A stretch of 64,000 bases of DNA. Origin: JBEKOF01 sp049513975 (GTDB lineage Bacteria > Verrucomicrobiota > Verrucomicrobiia > Limisphaerales > Palsa-1400). The DNA lies in NCBI GenBank assembly GCA_049513975.1, contig JBEKVM010000033.1, positions 1 to 64,000 on the forward strand. The letters run 5' to 3'. The notes below the pieces were generated by a model. It was not told the origin of the DNA and did no database searches. It saw nothing but the letters and a program-made list of their open reading frames with translations. A program made the translations under genes and the position numbers. Positions 53,746 to 61,857 of the stretch are shown here, one piece after another (positions within the stretch are counted from its first letter, which is position 1; every line of letters begins with the position of its first letter).

Positions 53746-54456
53746 ATGGTTGGCATGGGCAATGGTGCGCAAATGGAAGGGAACCGCAGGGCGGGTTTAC
53801 CTTCAGTGGGTTCGTCCGAGTCGGTGGATTCGAACGTGTCAGGGCGGCGTTTAATTCACATCCCCGTGATTCACAGCCGGGCGGAGATGGGCAGCTTCAG
53901 TCCAACCATCCAAGCGATCACCGTGCAGAAGCTGGGAAGCAAAGGGTGGGAGCGCAACGTGAACTTGATAGACGGCGTCTGGACGCAAATTGAGCAGGCG
54001 ATTGACCGTTGCGACCTGCCCTACGAGAAAGTGCGCCTCTATCAGGATGGCTTGCCGGTGTGCGGGCGGGAACTGGAGATTGTCTCGGAACTGGCCAAGG
54101 CCGGCAGCCGCAACCACCAACTGCTCCTGCGCTTGAGGGAACGGGGCGCCACCCTGATGGGCACCGAATCGGCCGACCTGCTGGTTCAGGAGTATCATCT
54201 GATCAAACAAACCCTGGCGGCCAACGGCCCGGGGCACGCGGCGCGCCGGCAGGCCCGCCAGCAGGAGAGCAGCGGTTGCTTGCTCAAACGGCGCGACCAA
54301 GCCATCGCGGCGCGGATCAACCACACCCTGTGCCGGGGTGAAATCGGCCTGTTGTTTTTGGGAATGTTGCACTCGCTGGAGGCCTGGCTGGCTGACGATA
54401 TCCAGGTCACCCATCCCCTTTTTCCGCCGTCTCCGGGAGGACACCCATGCCCATGA
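53746..54456 (+). CDS. Conserved protein of unknown function, first gene of gas vesicle-type operon
   Basis: Up to 236 residues; alternative in-frame ATGs at 53755 and 53773. The first 35 residues look unstructured, then RLIHIPVIHSRAEMGSFSP, WTQIEQAIDRCDLPYEKVRLYQDGLPVCGRELEIVSELAKAGSRNHQLLLRLRERGATLMGTESADLL form a well-ordered alpha/beta domain. No family was recognised with certainty. I recall similar unnamed proteins beside gvp genes in other bacteria; unverified. It overlaps the response regulator by 10 bp, so it belongs to the operon. No membrane helix or signal. Confidence 0.75.
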   Translation: MVGMGNGAQMEGNRRAGLPSVGSSESVDSNVSGRRLIHIPVIHSRAEMGSFSPTIQAITVQKLGSKGWERNVNLIDGVWTQIEQAIDRCDLPYEKVRLYQDGLPVCGRELEIVSELAKAGSRNHQLLLRLRERGATLMGTESADLLVQEYHLIKQTLAANGPGHAARRQARQQESSGCLLKRRDQAIAARINHTLCRGEIGLLFLGMLHSLEAWLADDIQVTHPLFPPSPGGHPCP

Positions 54457-55871
54457 GCAAAGGAAAAAGCCGGGTCCTGATCGTGGACGACGAGGAGGCC
54501 ATCTGCAAGTTGATCTCCCACTTGTTGGAGCAGGAGGGTTTTGTCCCACTGGTGGCGCTGGACGGCAAATCGGCGCTGCAACAACTTCGCAGCGCGTCGC
54601 CGGACATGATGATTGTGGACCTGAAGTTGCCGGACTTTGACGGGCTGGAAATTCTGCGGCAGGCCAAGGCCCTGGATGAGGATCTGCCGGTGGTGATTTT
54701 GACCGCCCATGCCAGAGTCCACGGGGCGGTGGAGGCGATGCGCGCGGACGCCTTCGATTATCTGGCCAAACCTTACGACCATCAGGAACTGCTGCGGGTG
54801 GTCCACCGCGCCCTGGCCCAACGGCAACTGAGCCTCAAGATCAAGCAACTGGCCGGTCAGACCAGCCCCAGCCATGATCTGACGGAAATCATGGGGCCCA
54901 GCGAGGCGATCGGACGCCTGATTGGCGACCTGAACTGCGTGGCCAAATCCAACTTCAGCGTCGTCATCATCGGGGAAACCGGCTCGGGCAAGGAAGTGGT
55001 GGCGCAAGCCATTCACGCCAGCGGCCCGCGGGCCAAAAACCCGTTTGTGCCGGTGGATACGGGCGCGATTCCCGACACGCTTTTTGAGGCGGAATTGTTC
55101 GGGCACGAAAAGGGGGCGTTCACGGGCGCGGCCGGTCGCAAGCCGGGCCGCTTTGAACAGGCCAACGGGGGCACGCTCTTCCTGGATGAGATTTTGAACA
55201 TGCCGCTGACCGCGCAGGCCAAAGTGCTCAGGGCGCTGCAAGAAAAGTCCTTTTGCCGGGTCGGGGGCACCCAGCCGATCAAGATTGACGTCCGGGTGCT
55301 GGCGGCGGCCAACCAGGATTTGGATGCGGCCGTGGCGGCAGGGCGGTTGCGGGCCGACTTGTTCTACCGTTTGAACGAGTTCACGCTGCGGATTCCGCCG
55401 TTGCGCCAGCGCAAGGAGGACTTGCTCTACCTGGCCAAGCGGTTCCTGGATTTGACCAACCAGGAATTGAAAAAAACGGTCCCCGGCTTTTCCGAGCCAG
55501 CCATGCGGGCGCTGCTGGATCACCCGTGGCCGGGGAATGTCCGCCAACTGCGCTCGACCATCCGGCGGGCGGTGCTCCTGGCCGGCGAGTTGGTGACCGA
55601 ACAGGATCTGGATATTTTCCAGGACAACCATGAGGCATGGCGGCGCGCGGCCACCCCCGCCAAGGCGCCAGGCGCGTCCCCCCCCGCGCTTTCGCTCAAG
55701 GAAATCGTGGCGCAAAGCAGGACGGTCGTGGAGCGCGAAGTCTTGTTGCGAACTTTGCGTCAAACCGGGGGCAACAAAGCCAGGGCCGCCCGCCTCCTGC
55801 AAGTGGACTACAAGACGATTCAGTCGAAAATCAAACACTATGGGATCAGCCCCAACAAGGAAACATTATGA
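54447..55871 (+). CDS. Sigma-54-dependent response regulator (NtrC family)
   Basis: 474 residues. Receiver domain (RVLIVDDEEAICKLI, phospho-Asp about 58 in MIVDLKLPDFDGLEIL), AAA+ domain with Walker A GETGSGKE (about 176-183), sigma-54-contacting loop EKGAFTGA (about 223), Walker B GGTLFLDEI, and a C-terminal Fis-type HTH (TLRQTGGNKARAARLLQVDYKTIQSKIKHYGI). All essential residues are present, so it can activate sigma-54 promoters; one lies upstream of gvpA (61448-61463). GGGAGG 6 bp before ATG 54447 decides the start. The partner is probably the PAS kinase at 59435. Confidence 0.94.
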   Translation: MPMSKGKSRVLIVDDEEAICKLISHLLEQEGFVPLVALDGKSALQQLRSASPDMMIVDLKLPDFDGLEILRQAKALDEDLPVVILTAHARVHGAVEAMRADAFDYLAKPYDHQELLRVVHRALAQRQLSLKIKQLAGQTSPSHDLTEIMGPSEAIGRLIGDLNCVAKSNFSVVIIGETGSGKEVVAQAIHASGPRAKNPFVPVDTGAIPDTLFEAELFGHEKGAFTGAAGRKPGRFEQANGGTLFLDEILNMPLTAQAKVLRALQEKSFCRVGGTQPIKIDVRVLAAANQDLDAAVAAGRLRADLFYRLNEFTLRIPPLRQRKEDLLYLAKRFLDLTNQELKKTVPGFSEPAMRALLDHPWPGNVRQLRSTIRRAVLLAGELVTEQDLDIFQDNHEAWRRAATPAKAPGASPPALSLKEIVAQSRTVVEREVLLRTLRQTGGNKARAARLLQVDYKTIQSKIKHYGISPNKETL

Positions 55872-56389
55872 AGAAAAAGACCACGGATAAAAACGAACCC
55901 GCGGGCCAAGCCGGCGGCAGTGTCGGCGGCATCCTCTCGGGATTAACCGGTTTGGTGGAAAAGCTCAACGAATTGGCGGAAACGGGCGGCGAACTGCGGC
56001 GCGGCGGCGAGATTCACGGCGCCGGCAAGGGCCTTAAAGGCATCTACGGCTTTACCGTCAAGGTCGGCTTGGGCGACCAGGCGGCGCGCGTCGAACCGTT
56101 CGGCAACATTCACACCGACAAAACAACCGGCCAGGCGGTGGTGGAGGAAATCCGGGAACCGGTGGTGGACCTGTTCGAGGAGAAGAACCACCTCCTGATT
56201 GTGGCGGAGATGCCGGGGATCGGGGCCGCGGACGTGCGGCTCGAGGTCAAGGACGACGTGCTCACGATGACGGCGGCCAAAGGCGATAAAAAGTACCGCA
56301 AAGAGGTGCTCTTGCCCGGCAGTTACCCCAAAGAAAAAATGGTCCTCTCCTGCAACAACGGAGTGCTGGAAATCAAGTGCGTCAAATGA
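55868..56389 (+). CDS. gvpH: GvpH-like gas vesicle protein with Hsp20 domain
   Basis: 173 residues. An N-terminal region typical of GvpH (GGILSGLTGLVEKLNELAETGGELRRGGEIHGAGKGLKGIYGFTVKVGLG, then VEPFGN) precedes an alpha-crystallin/Hsp20 domain (EPVVDLFEEKNHLLIVAEMPGIGAADVRLEVKDDVLTMTA...KYRKEVLLPG). Family role: small chaperone keeping Gvp proteins soluble or regulating assembly. It overlaps the response regulator by 4 bp; the start codon is at that ATGA. A plain Hsp20 is less likely because of the N-terminal match. Confidence 0.85.
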   Translation: MKKKTTDKNEPAGQAGGSVGGILSGLTGLVEKLNELAETGGELRRGGEIHGAGKGLKGIYGFTVKVGLGDQAARVEPFGNIHTDKTTGQAVVEEIREPVVDLFEEKNHLLIVAEMPGIGAADVRLEVKDDVLTMTAAKGDKKYRKEVLLPGSYPKEKMVLSCNNGVLEIKCVK

Positions 56390-56403
56390 AGGGAGTCTGA
56401 CCT

Positions 56404-58554
56404 ATGGACAAAACGGAATCCGCGCAACTCAAACTCAAAGTGACCGAGGCCATCGGCAAAGACGTCGGCCGGGCTTTGGCCCGCATCGGGCCGGAAGATT
56501 TGGAGCGGCTGGGGGCCGCCACCGGAGACACCGTCGAAGTCGCCGGCAAACGCGCCACCGTCTGCAAAGTGATGCCGGCCTACAAGGAACTGCGCGGCCA
56601 ATCCCGCGTGCAACTCGACGGCCTGACCCGCGAGAACGCCGGCGCCGCCCTCGATGAGTTTGTCCAGGTGCGGAAGATTACCGTGCGTCCGGCCCAGCGC
56701 GTCGGCCTGGCCCCGCTGACCATTGCCCCCGACGGCCGGGACCTGCAATACATCGGCAGCCTGTTGGACGGCTTGCCCGTGCAGGCCGGGGACCGGATTC
56801 GGGCGGCCTTGTTTGGCAGCCGTTCCGCTGATTTCAAGGTGGAAAACACCCTGCCGCGCGGGCCGGTCCTGATTAATCCAACGACCGACCTGGTCATCGG
56901 CAAAGCGGAGGTCAAGGAGCGCGCCCGCCTGGCAGTGCCCTATGAGGACATCGGCGGCCTCAAGCCGCAACTGCACCGCATCCGGGAGATGATTGAACTG
57001 CCGCTGCGTTATCCGGAGATCTTCGAGCGCCTGGGCATAGACGCGCCCAAAGGCGTGCTCTTGCACGGTCCGCCCGGTTGCGGCAAGACGCTCATCGCCC
57101 GCGCCATCGCCCATGAAACCGAGGCCCAATTCTTTGCCGTGAGCGGGCCGGAGATCATCCACAAATTCTACGGCGAGAGCGAGGCCCATTTGCGCAAGGT
57201 CTTCGACGAGGCGACGCGGCAGGGGCCGAGCATCATTTTTCTGGATGAGATAGACGCCATTGCGCCGCGGCGCGAGCAGGTCGCCGGGGAGGTGGAAAAG
57301 CGGGTCGTCGCCCAACTGCTGGCGCTGATGGACGGGTTGAACCAGCGGCAGAATGTCATTGTCATCGGCGCCACCAACATTCCCAACGCCTTGGACCCGG
57401 CCTTGCGGCGTCCCGGCCGATTTGACCGGGAAATCGCGATTCCGATTCCGGATCGCCGCGGGCGGCTGGACATCCTGGAAATCCACAGCCGGGGCATGCC
57501 CTTGCAGCCGGATGTGGACATGAACCGCCTGGCGGAAATCACGCATGGTTTTGTCGGCGCGGACCTGGAGGCGCTCTGCCGGGAGGCGGCGATGATTTGC
57601 CTGCGGGACATCCTGGCCGACCTGGATTTTTCCCTGGCGAAAATCCCTTACGAGCGTCTGGCCAAACTGGAAGTGCGCCTGGACCATTTCCTGACGGCGT
57701 TGCGCGAGGTGGAGCCGTCCGCCATCCGGGAGGTGTTTGTCGAAGTGCCCAATGTGCGGTGGAGCGACGTCGGCGGGCTGGCCCCGCTCAAAGAACGGCT
57801 GGTCGAAGCCGTCGAGTGGCCCTTGCGTTACGCCGCGCTCTTTGCGCAAGCGGGCGTCCGCCCGCCCAAGGGCATCCTCCTGTGCGGTCCCCCGGGCTGC
57901 GGCAAGACGCTTTTGGCCAAAGCCATCGCCACCGAAAGCCAGGTCAATTTCATTTCGGTCAAAGGTCCGGCCCTGCTCTCCAAATATGTCGGGGAATCGG
58001 AGAGGCAGGTGCGCGACATTTTTCGCAAGGCCCGCCAGGCGGCGCCCTGCATCATCTTCTTTGACGAACTGGACGCGGTGATGCCGGCCCGGGGCGGCGC
58101 GGCTTCGGACACGCCGGTGAGCGACCGGGTGCTGAGCCAGTTTCTGGCGGAGTTGGACGGGATCGAAGAACTCAAAGGCGTTTTGGTGCTGGGCGCCACC
58201 AACCGGCTGGATCGTCTGGATCCGGCGGTGCTCCGGCCCGGCCGTTTTGACGAAGTCGTGGAAATCCCGCTCGCGGAGGAACCGGAGCGGCGCGAGATCT
58301 TTGAAGTCCATCTGCGCGGCAAGCCGCTGGCGCGCAACGTCAGAATCAGCGAGCTGGCGGCCAGGAGCGGGGGCTTTAGCGGCGCGCAAATCGCCTCCGT
58401 CTGCAACCGCGCCGCGCTCCGGGCGGTGCGCCGCGCCGTCGCGCTGGCCGAAGGACCGGACACCGCCAAACCCCCGCTGGCAACCCCGGCCAAGGCGCTC
58501 ATCGAGCCGGATGACTTGGCGGCCGCGCTGGCGGAAGTTTCTCCCAAGCCATGA
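56404..58554 (+). CDS. CDC48/VAT-like double AAA+ ATPase
   Basis: 716 residues. N-terminal CDC48-type double-psi barrel (KLKVTEAIGKDVGRALARIGPEDLERLGAATGDTVEV), then D1 with GPPGCGKT (about 222) and IIFLDEIDAIAPRR, and D2 with GPPGCGKT (about 495) and IIFFDELDAVMPARGG; both contain arginine-finger ATNRLDRLDPAVLRPGRFD-like sequences. A hexameric unfoldase. CDC48-like ATPases are known companions in some bacterial gas vesicle clusters and may remodel or disassemble Gvp complexes. It lies 14 bp after gvpH and overlaps the GvpF/L gene. Confidence 0.92.
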   Translation: MDKTESAQLKLKVTEAIGKDVGRALARIGPEDLERLGAATGDTVEVAGKRATVCKVMPAYKELRGQSRVQLDGLTRENAGAALDEFVQVRKITVRPAQRVGLAPLTIAPDGRDLQYIGSLLDGLPVQAGDRIRAALFGSRSADFKVENTLPRGPVLINPTTDLVIGKAEVKERARLAVPYEDIGGLKPQLHRIREMIELPLRYPEIFERLGIDAPKGVLLHGPPGCGKTLIARAIAHETEAQFFAVSGPEIIHKFYGESEAHLRKVFDEATRQGPSIIFLDEIDAIAPRREQVAGEVEKRVVAQLLALMDGLNQRQNVIVIGATNIPNALDPALRRPGRFDREIAIPIPDRRGRLDILEIHSRGMPLQPDVDMNRLAEITHGFVGADLEALCREAAMICLRDILADLDFSLAKIPYERLAKLEVRLDHFLTALREVEPSAIREVFVEVPNVRWSDVGGLAPLKERLVEAVEWPLRYAALFAQAGVRPPKGILLCGPPGCGKTLLAKAIATESQVNFISVKGPALLSKYVGESERQVRDIFRKARQAAPCIIFFDELDAVMPARGGAASDTPVSDRVLSQFLAELDGIEELKGVLVLGATNRLDRLDPAVLRPGRFDEVVEIPLAEEPERREIFEVHLRGKPLARNVRISELAARSGGFSGAQIASVCNRAALRAVRRAVALAEGPDTAKPPLATPAKALIEPDDLAAALAEVSPKP

Positions 58555-59438
58555 ACGCATATTGCAATGAGGTGTTCTACGTTTACGGGTTCACCCAGGC
58601 TGGCCTCGTGCCGGAAGCCGCGGACGCGGCCATCTCTGAAGCGGGGGTTGGCGCCGGCGTTTTCAGCGGCGGCTTGGAGGAACCGCACCCTCCATTTTTC
58701 CGGCGCAGCGGCCGAGTGGCTGCGGTCGTGAGCCGGGTTTCGCCATCTGAATTCTGCGGTCCAACAGGTGAAAAGAATCTGCAAGACGTGGCGTGGCTGG
58801 CCCCGCGGGCCTGCCGGCACCAGGCCGTCCTGGAGCAGCTCATGCGCCTGGGCGCGGTGTTGCCGGCGCGGTTCGGGACGCTCTTTTCCTCGACGGCAAG
58901 CCTGGAAAGTTTTATGGGGCGACACGGAGCCGCCATAGGCCGGTTTCTGGAGCGCGTGAGGGGCCAGGAAGAATGGGCGGTGAAGGGCTTCCTCGACCCC
59001 CAGGCGCGCGCGGAGGCGGAATGGCTGGCAGGCCGCCGTGCAGAGCAGCCAGGCCCGTCAGGTTCGTCGCCCGGTCTGGCCTACTTGCAGGAACAAAGCC
59101 TGCGCATCCAGGCCCGGGAGGCCCTGGACGAACGGCTCGCCGGGGTCTGCGGCGACCTCTTGCTCGAGTTGAACCCACTGGCCTCTGAAATTGTCCCGCG
59201 CCGGATTTTGGCCCAGGAAACGTCGGACGCGGCGCGAGAGATGGTGCTCAATTGGGCTTTGCTCTTGCCGTCGGCGGCGGTGGCGGATTTTCGCGGCCGG
59301 ATCGAGCACGCCAACGCGGAACAAAATCGCGGCGGCCTGGCCTTCGAAGTGTCCGGTCCCTGGCCTCCCTACAGTTTCTGTCCGGTCCTGGAAGCGGAGG
59401 CGGCGCGGGAAGAGGCCCTAATGGAGGTAAAACCATGA
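58551..59438 (+). CDS. GvpF/GvpL-family gas vesicle protein
   Basis: 295 residues. N-terminal ferredoxin-like half (EVFYVYGFTQAGL...SGRVAAVVSRVSPSEF), the middle RHQAVLEQLMRLGAVLPARFGTLFSS and the C-terminal hallmark RGGLAFEVSGPWPPYSFCPV, all matching GvpF/GvpL. Role in the family: a minor, essential shell-assembly protein that binds GvpA. Only one F/L gene is visible where many clusters have two. Overlaps of 4 bp on both sides. Confidence 0.93.
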   Translation: MNAYCNEVFYVYGFTQAGLVPEAADAAISEAGVGAGVFSGGLEEPHPPFFRRSGRVAAVVSRVSPSEFCGPTGEKNLQDVAWLAPRACRHQAVLEQLMRLGAVLPARFGTLFSSTASLESFMGRHGAAIGRFLERVRGQEEWAVKGFLDPQARAEAEWLAGRRAEQPGPSGSSPGLAYLQEQSLRIQAREALDERLAGVCGDLLLELNPLASEIVPRRILAQETSDAAREMVLNWALLLPSAAVADFRGRIEHANAEQNRGGLAFEVSGPWPPYSFCPVLEAEAAREEALMEVKP

Positions 59439-60901
59439 GCGCAGATCGTGCGGAGGCGAAGGGCGATGACAGTCTTTACGAAATGCTGTTGAATGCGATT
59501 CCTTCGTCGGTGTTGCTGGTCGGGCGGGATTTGCGCATCACCCTGGCCAACCGGAATTTTTTGGAAAGAAGCCGGCGCACCAGGGAAGAGACGCTGGACC
59601 GGCGATTGCCGGAAGTCTTTCCGCCTGCGATTTTGGATCACACCGAGATTGTTCGGCGCATTCAAAGCGTTTTCGACACCAACAAACCAACCACCGGCGA
59701 AAGAATCAGCTACCGCGCCCCGGGCGGGCTGATGCGCATTTACTACTACCGCGTCCTCCCCCTGCCCGACCGGGACAATGTGGAGTTTGCCATCCTGGTG
59801 ATGGAGGACGTGACGGAACGGGAGCGTTTGAGCGAGGACATCCGCCGCATGGAGCGCCACCTCAGGATCGTGGTGGAGAGCACCAGCGAAATCATTCTTT
59901 CCACCGACACCGAGGGCCGGATTCTCAGTTGGAACCAATCCGCCGAGCAGATTTCCGGCTACACCCCGCAGGAAGTGGAAGGCAGGCACTTTTGGGCGTT
60001 TTGCGCCCCGGAGCATCAGGCCGGCGTGCGCCGCTCGTTTTCCGAATGGGAAGCGGGCAAAACCCCGCAAAGGCTGGAATGGAATTTGGTGAGCAAAAGC
60101 GCCAAAGCGGTTCCGCTTTCCTGGATCTTTTCCCCCATGATGGACGACCAGGGCCAAACCATCGGCATTGTCGCCGTCGGGCGCAACCTGGCGGAAAGCC
60201 GCAAGCTGGAAGCCCAACTGCTCCAGGCCCAAAAGCTGGCCGCCCTGGGGGTGATGGCCGGCGGCATTGCCCATGAGTTGCGCAATCCTCTGGCCATCTG
60301 TTCCTCCGCCGCCCAGTTCCTCATGCAGGAGGAAATCACCCCCCAGTTCCGCCGCGAGTGCGCCCAAAAAATGCAACAGGGAATGCAACGGGCCTCCGGC
60401 ATCATTGATCACCTCCTCAAATTCACCCGCCCTTCGCAGCGCGGGGATCGCGTCAAGCTGGACCTCCTGGCCGTCCTCAAAGAAACCCTGGCCTTGGTGG
60501 CCGACCAGGCCAAAATTCAAAACATAGACGTGATCGCTCAACTGCCTGATGCGCCACCCTTCGTTCAGGGCGACGCGCACCTGCTGCAACAGGTCTTCAT
60601 GAACCTGTTTTTGAACGCCATCCACGCCATGCCCACCGGCGGCCAACTCAGGGTCCTCGTCGCAACCGCCCCCCATCAGGTTTCTGTCCAGGTGGCCGAC
60701 ACCGGCCACGGCATCGCCGCGGCGGACCTGGCAAACATCTTTGATCCGTTCTGGTCCGAGTCCAACGGCAGAAAAGGCACCGGCTTGGGCCTGCCCCTTT
60801 GCTACGCCATTGTCCAACAGCACGCCGGCTCCATTGAGGTGGAAAGTGCGCCGGGACAAGGCAGCGTCTTCACCGTGCGCTTGGGCCTGAGCCAGAACTG
60901 A
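59435..60901 (+). CDS. Cytoplasmic PAS-PAS sensor histidine kinase (NtrB-like)
   Basis: 488 residues without membrane helices. PAS 1 (about 15-125), PAS 2 (about 145-260), dimerisation domain with GGIAHELRNPLAICSSAAQF (His about 280) and an ATPase domain with MNLFLNAIHAM (N box), VADTGHGIAAADLANIFDPFW (G1/F) and GTGLGLPLCYAIV (G2). PAS domains imply sensing of redox state, oxygen or a small ligand inside the cell. Overlap of 4 bp with the GvpF/L gene; the likely partners are the sigma-54 regulator and the receiver protein at 60918. Confidence 0.93.
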   Translation: MSADRAEAKGDDSLYEMLLNAIPSSVLLVGRDLRITLANRNFLERSRRTREETLDRRLPEVFPPAILDHTEIVRRIQSVFDTNKPTTGERISYRAPGGLMRIYYYRVLPLPDRDNVEFAILVMEDVTERERLSEDIRRMERHLRIVVESTSEIILSTDTEGRILSWNQSAEQISGYTPQEVEGRHFWAFCAPEHQAGVRRSFSEWEAGKTPQRLEWNLVSKSAKAVPLSWIFSPMMDDQGQTIGIVAVGRNLAESRKLEAQLLQAQKLAALGVMAGGIAHELRNPLAICSSAAQFLMQEEITPQFRRECAQKMQQGMQRASGIIDHLLKFTRPSQRGDRVKLDLLAVLKETLALVADQAKIQNIDVIAQLPDAPPFVQGDAHLLQQVFMNLFLNAIHAMPTGGQLRVLVATAPHQVSVQVADTGHGIAAADLANIFDPFWSESNGRKGTGLGLPLCYAIVQQHAGSIEVESAPGQGSVFTVRLGLSQN

Positions 60902-60917
60902 TCCCTCAACCGGTGCG

Positions 60918-61385
60918 ATGAACCACGAATACCTCATTGTGGATGACGAGCCGGACCTCTGCTGGGCCTTGGAGAATCTTTTGTCCTCCAAAGGGCTGCC
61001 TTGTCAAAAAGCCCAGACCGCCCAGGCGGCTCTGGACTTGATGAAGGCTCACCGCTTCCAACTGGCCTTCCTCGATGTCACCCTGCCGGATATGAACGGA
61101 CTGGAGTTGGCCAGGCGTTTGCGCAATTTGGACCCCTTTCTGCGCGTCGTCATCGTCTCCGGTTACCTTTCCAAGGAAGCGGCGGCCATGGCCCAGGCCC
61201 AGGCCGAAGGACTGATTTGCGCCTGCATCAACAAGCCTTTCCTGCATGAAGAAATCCTCCGCGTCATCCAGGATTTGGCGCCGGCGGACCGGGCGCGGCG
61301 GGGAGGAATCGCCCCGCCACTAGGGAGCGCCGGCCAGGGAACTAATTCCCCAAAGGTTCCCGGGCGGCCCGTTGCTCAATCTTAA
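60918..61385 (+). CDS. Single-domain response regulator
   Basis: 155 residues. A CheY-like receiver (EYLIVDDEPDLCWALENLL, phospho-Asp about 53 in LAFLDVTLPDMNGLEL, VIVSGY, INKPF with conserved Lys) followed by a short disordered tail. No output domain, so it probably relays or competes for phosphate in the kinase-NtrC circuit. It is the last gene of the operon, 16 bp after the kinase. Confidence 0.9.
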   Translation: MNHEYLIVDDEPDLCWALENLLSSKGLPCQKAQTAQAALDLMKAHRFQLAFLDVTLPDMNGLELARRLRNLDPFLRVVIVSGYLSKEAAAMAQAQAEGLICACINKPFLHEEILRVIQDLAPADRARRGGIAPPLGSAGQGTNSPKVPGRPVAQS

Positions 61386-61387
61386 AA

Positions 61388-61412
61388 CCGCCGGCCAGCC
61401 CGGTGCCGGCGG
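61388..61412 (+). terminator. Hairpin at the end of the regulatory operon
   Basis: Perfect 8-bp stem CCGCCGGC (61388-61395) and GCCGGCGG (61405-61412) with a 9-nt loop, 3 bp after the receiver gene stop. There is no T-tract, so it may be an mRNA-stabilising or partial terminator structure. Confidence 0.5.
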
Positions 61413-61447
61413 CGGCAAGGCCATCGGGCCGCCTCCTCCCCAAGCCC

Positions 61448-61463
61448 TGGCATGACTTATGCA
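61448..61463 (+). promoter_or_regulatory. Sigma-54 promoter of gvpA
   Basis: TGGCATGACTTATGCA matches the -24/-12 consensus TGGCAY-R-N4-TTGCA at all essential positions: GG at 61449-61450 and GC at 61461-61462, 12 bp apart. Expected transcription start about 61474, giving a leader of about 66 nt before the gvpA ATG. The only other strong requirement, a sigma-54 activator, is encoded in the adjacent operon. Confidence 0.8.
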
Positions 61464-61539
61464 CCAGTTCGCGGCGAGAACGATTCCAGGTGTTCTGGAA
61501 GGATCATGAGTAAGGGAAACATTAAAAACAAAAACGAAT

Positions 61540-61758
61540 ATGGCAAAAGTCACAAAATCAACAGACTCCTCGAGTCTGGCAGAAGTGGTGGATCGAATTC
61601 TTGACAAGGGCATCGTCATTGATGTTTGGGCCAAGGTTTCACTGGTCGGAATCGAACTGGTTTCCATTGAAGCCCGCGTCGTCATCGCTTCAGTCGAGAC
61701 CTACTTGAAGTACGCCGAGGCCATCGGCCTGACGGCGACCGCGGCAGCCCCCGCCTAA
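61540..61758 (+). CDS. gvpA: Gas vesicle structural protein GvpA
   Basis: 72 residues: SSSLAEVVDRILDKGIVIDVWAKVSLVGIELVSIEARVVIASVETYLKYAEAIGL is an almost canonical GvpA core of helix, two beta strands and helix that forms the ribbed shell. A GvpJ/M paralogue is less likely, since length and sequence match the major shell protein. The start is fixed by the family N-terminus; there is no Shine-Dalgarno directly in front, but GGAAGG precedes an out-of-frame ATG at 61506 with its own short frame. It has its own sigma-54 promoter. Confidence 0.96.
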   Translation: MAKVTKSTDSSSLAEVVDRILDKGIVIDVWAKVSLVGIELVSIEARVVIASVETYLKYAEAIGLTATAAAPA

Positions 61759-61782
61759 ACCGGGAGGGGCCAGCCGGCGTCG

Positions 61783-61809
61783 GGCGGGGAATGGAATCCA
61801 TTCTCCGCC
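61783..61809 (+). terminator. Strong hairpin after gvpA
   Basis: A 12-bp stem (61783-61794 with 61798-61809, one G-U pair) closed by a 3-nt AAT loop, 24 bp after the gvpA stop. No T-tract follows. Such a structure could attenuate read-through or protect the gvpA mRNA 3' end, giving more GvpA than downstream product. Confidence 0.65.
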
Positions 61810-61857
61810 TGACCCAACGGCGCCACCAGAAATCCTCAAACCAGGAAAGGTTTTTCC

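Noticed and set aside
53710..53760. TAGCACGGAATTCCT and TGGCATGGGCAATGG as sigma-54 promoters for the regulatory operon.
   Set aside because: Both lack the GC element at the required distance from GG.
61506..61605. Small frame from ATG 61506 with GGAAGG in front, overlapping gvpA out of frame.
   Set aside because: The family N-terminus clearly places GvpA at 61540; the small frame has no similarity. It might influence gvpA translation but was not called as a gene.
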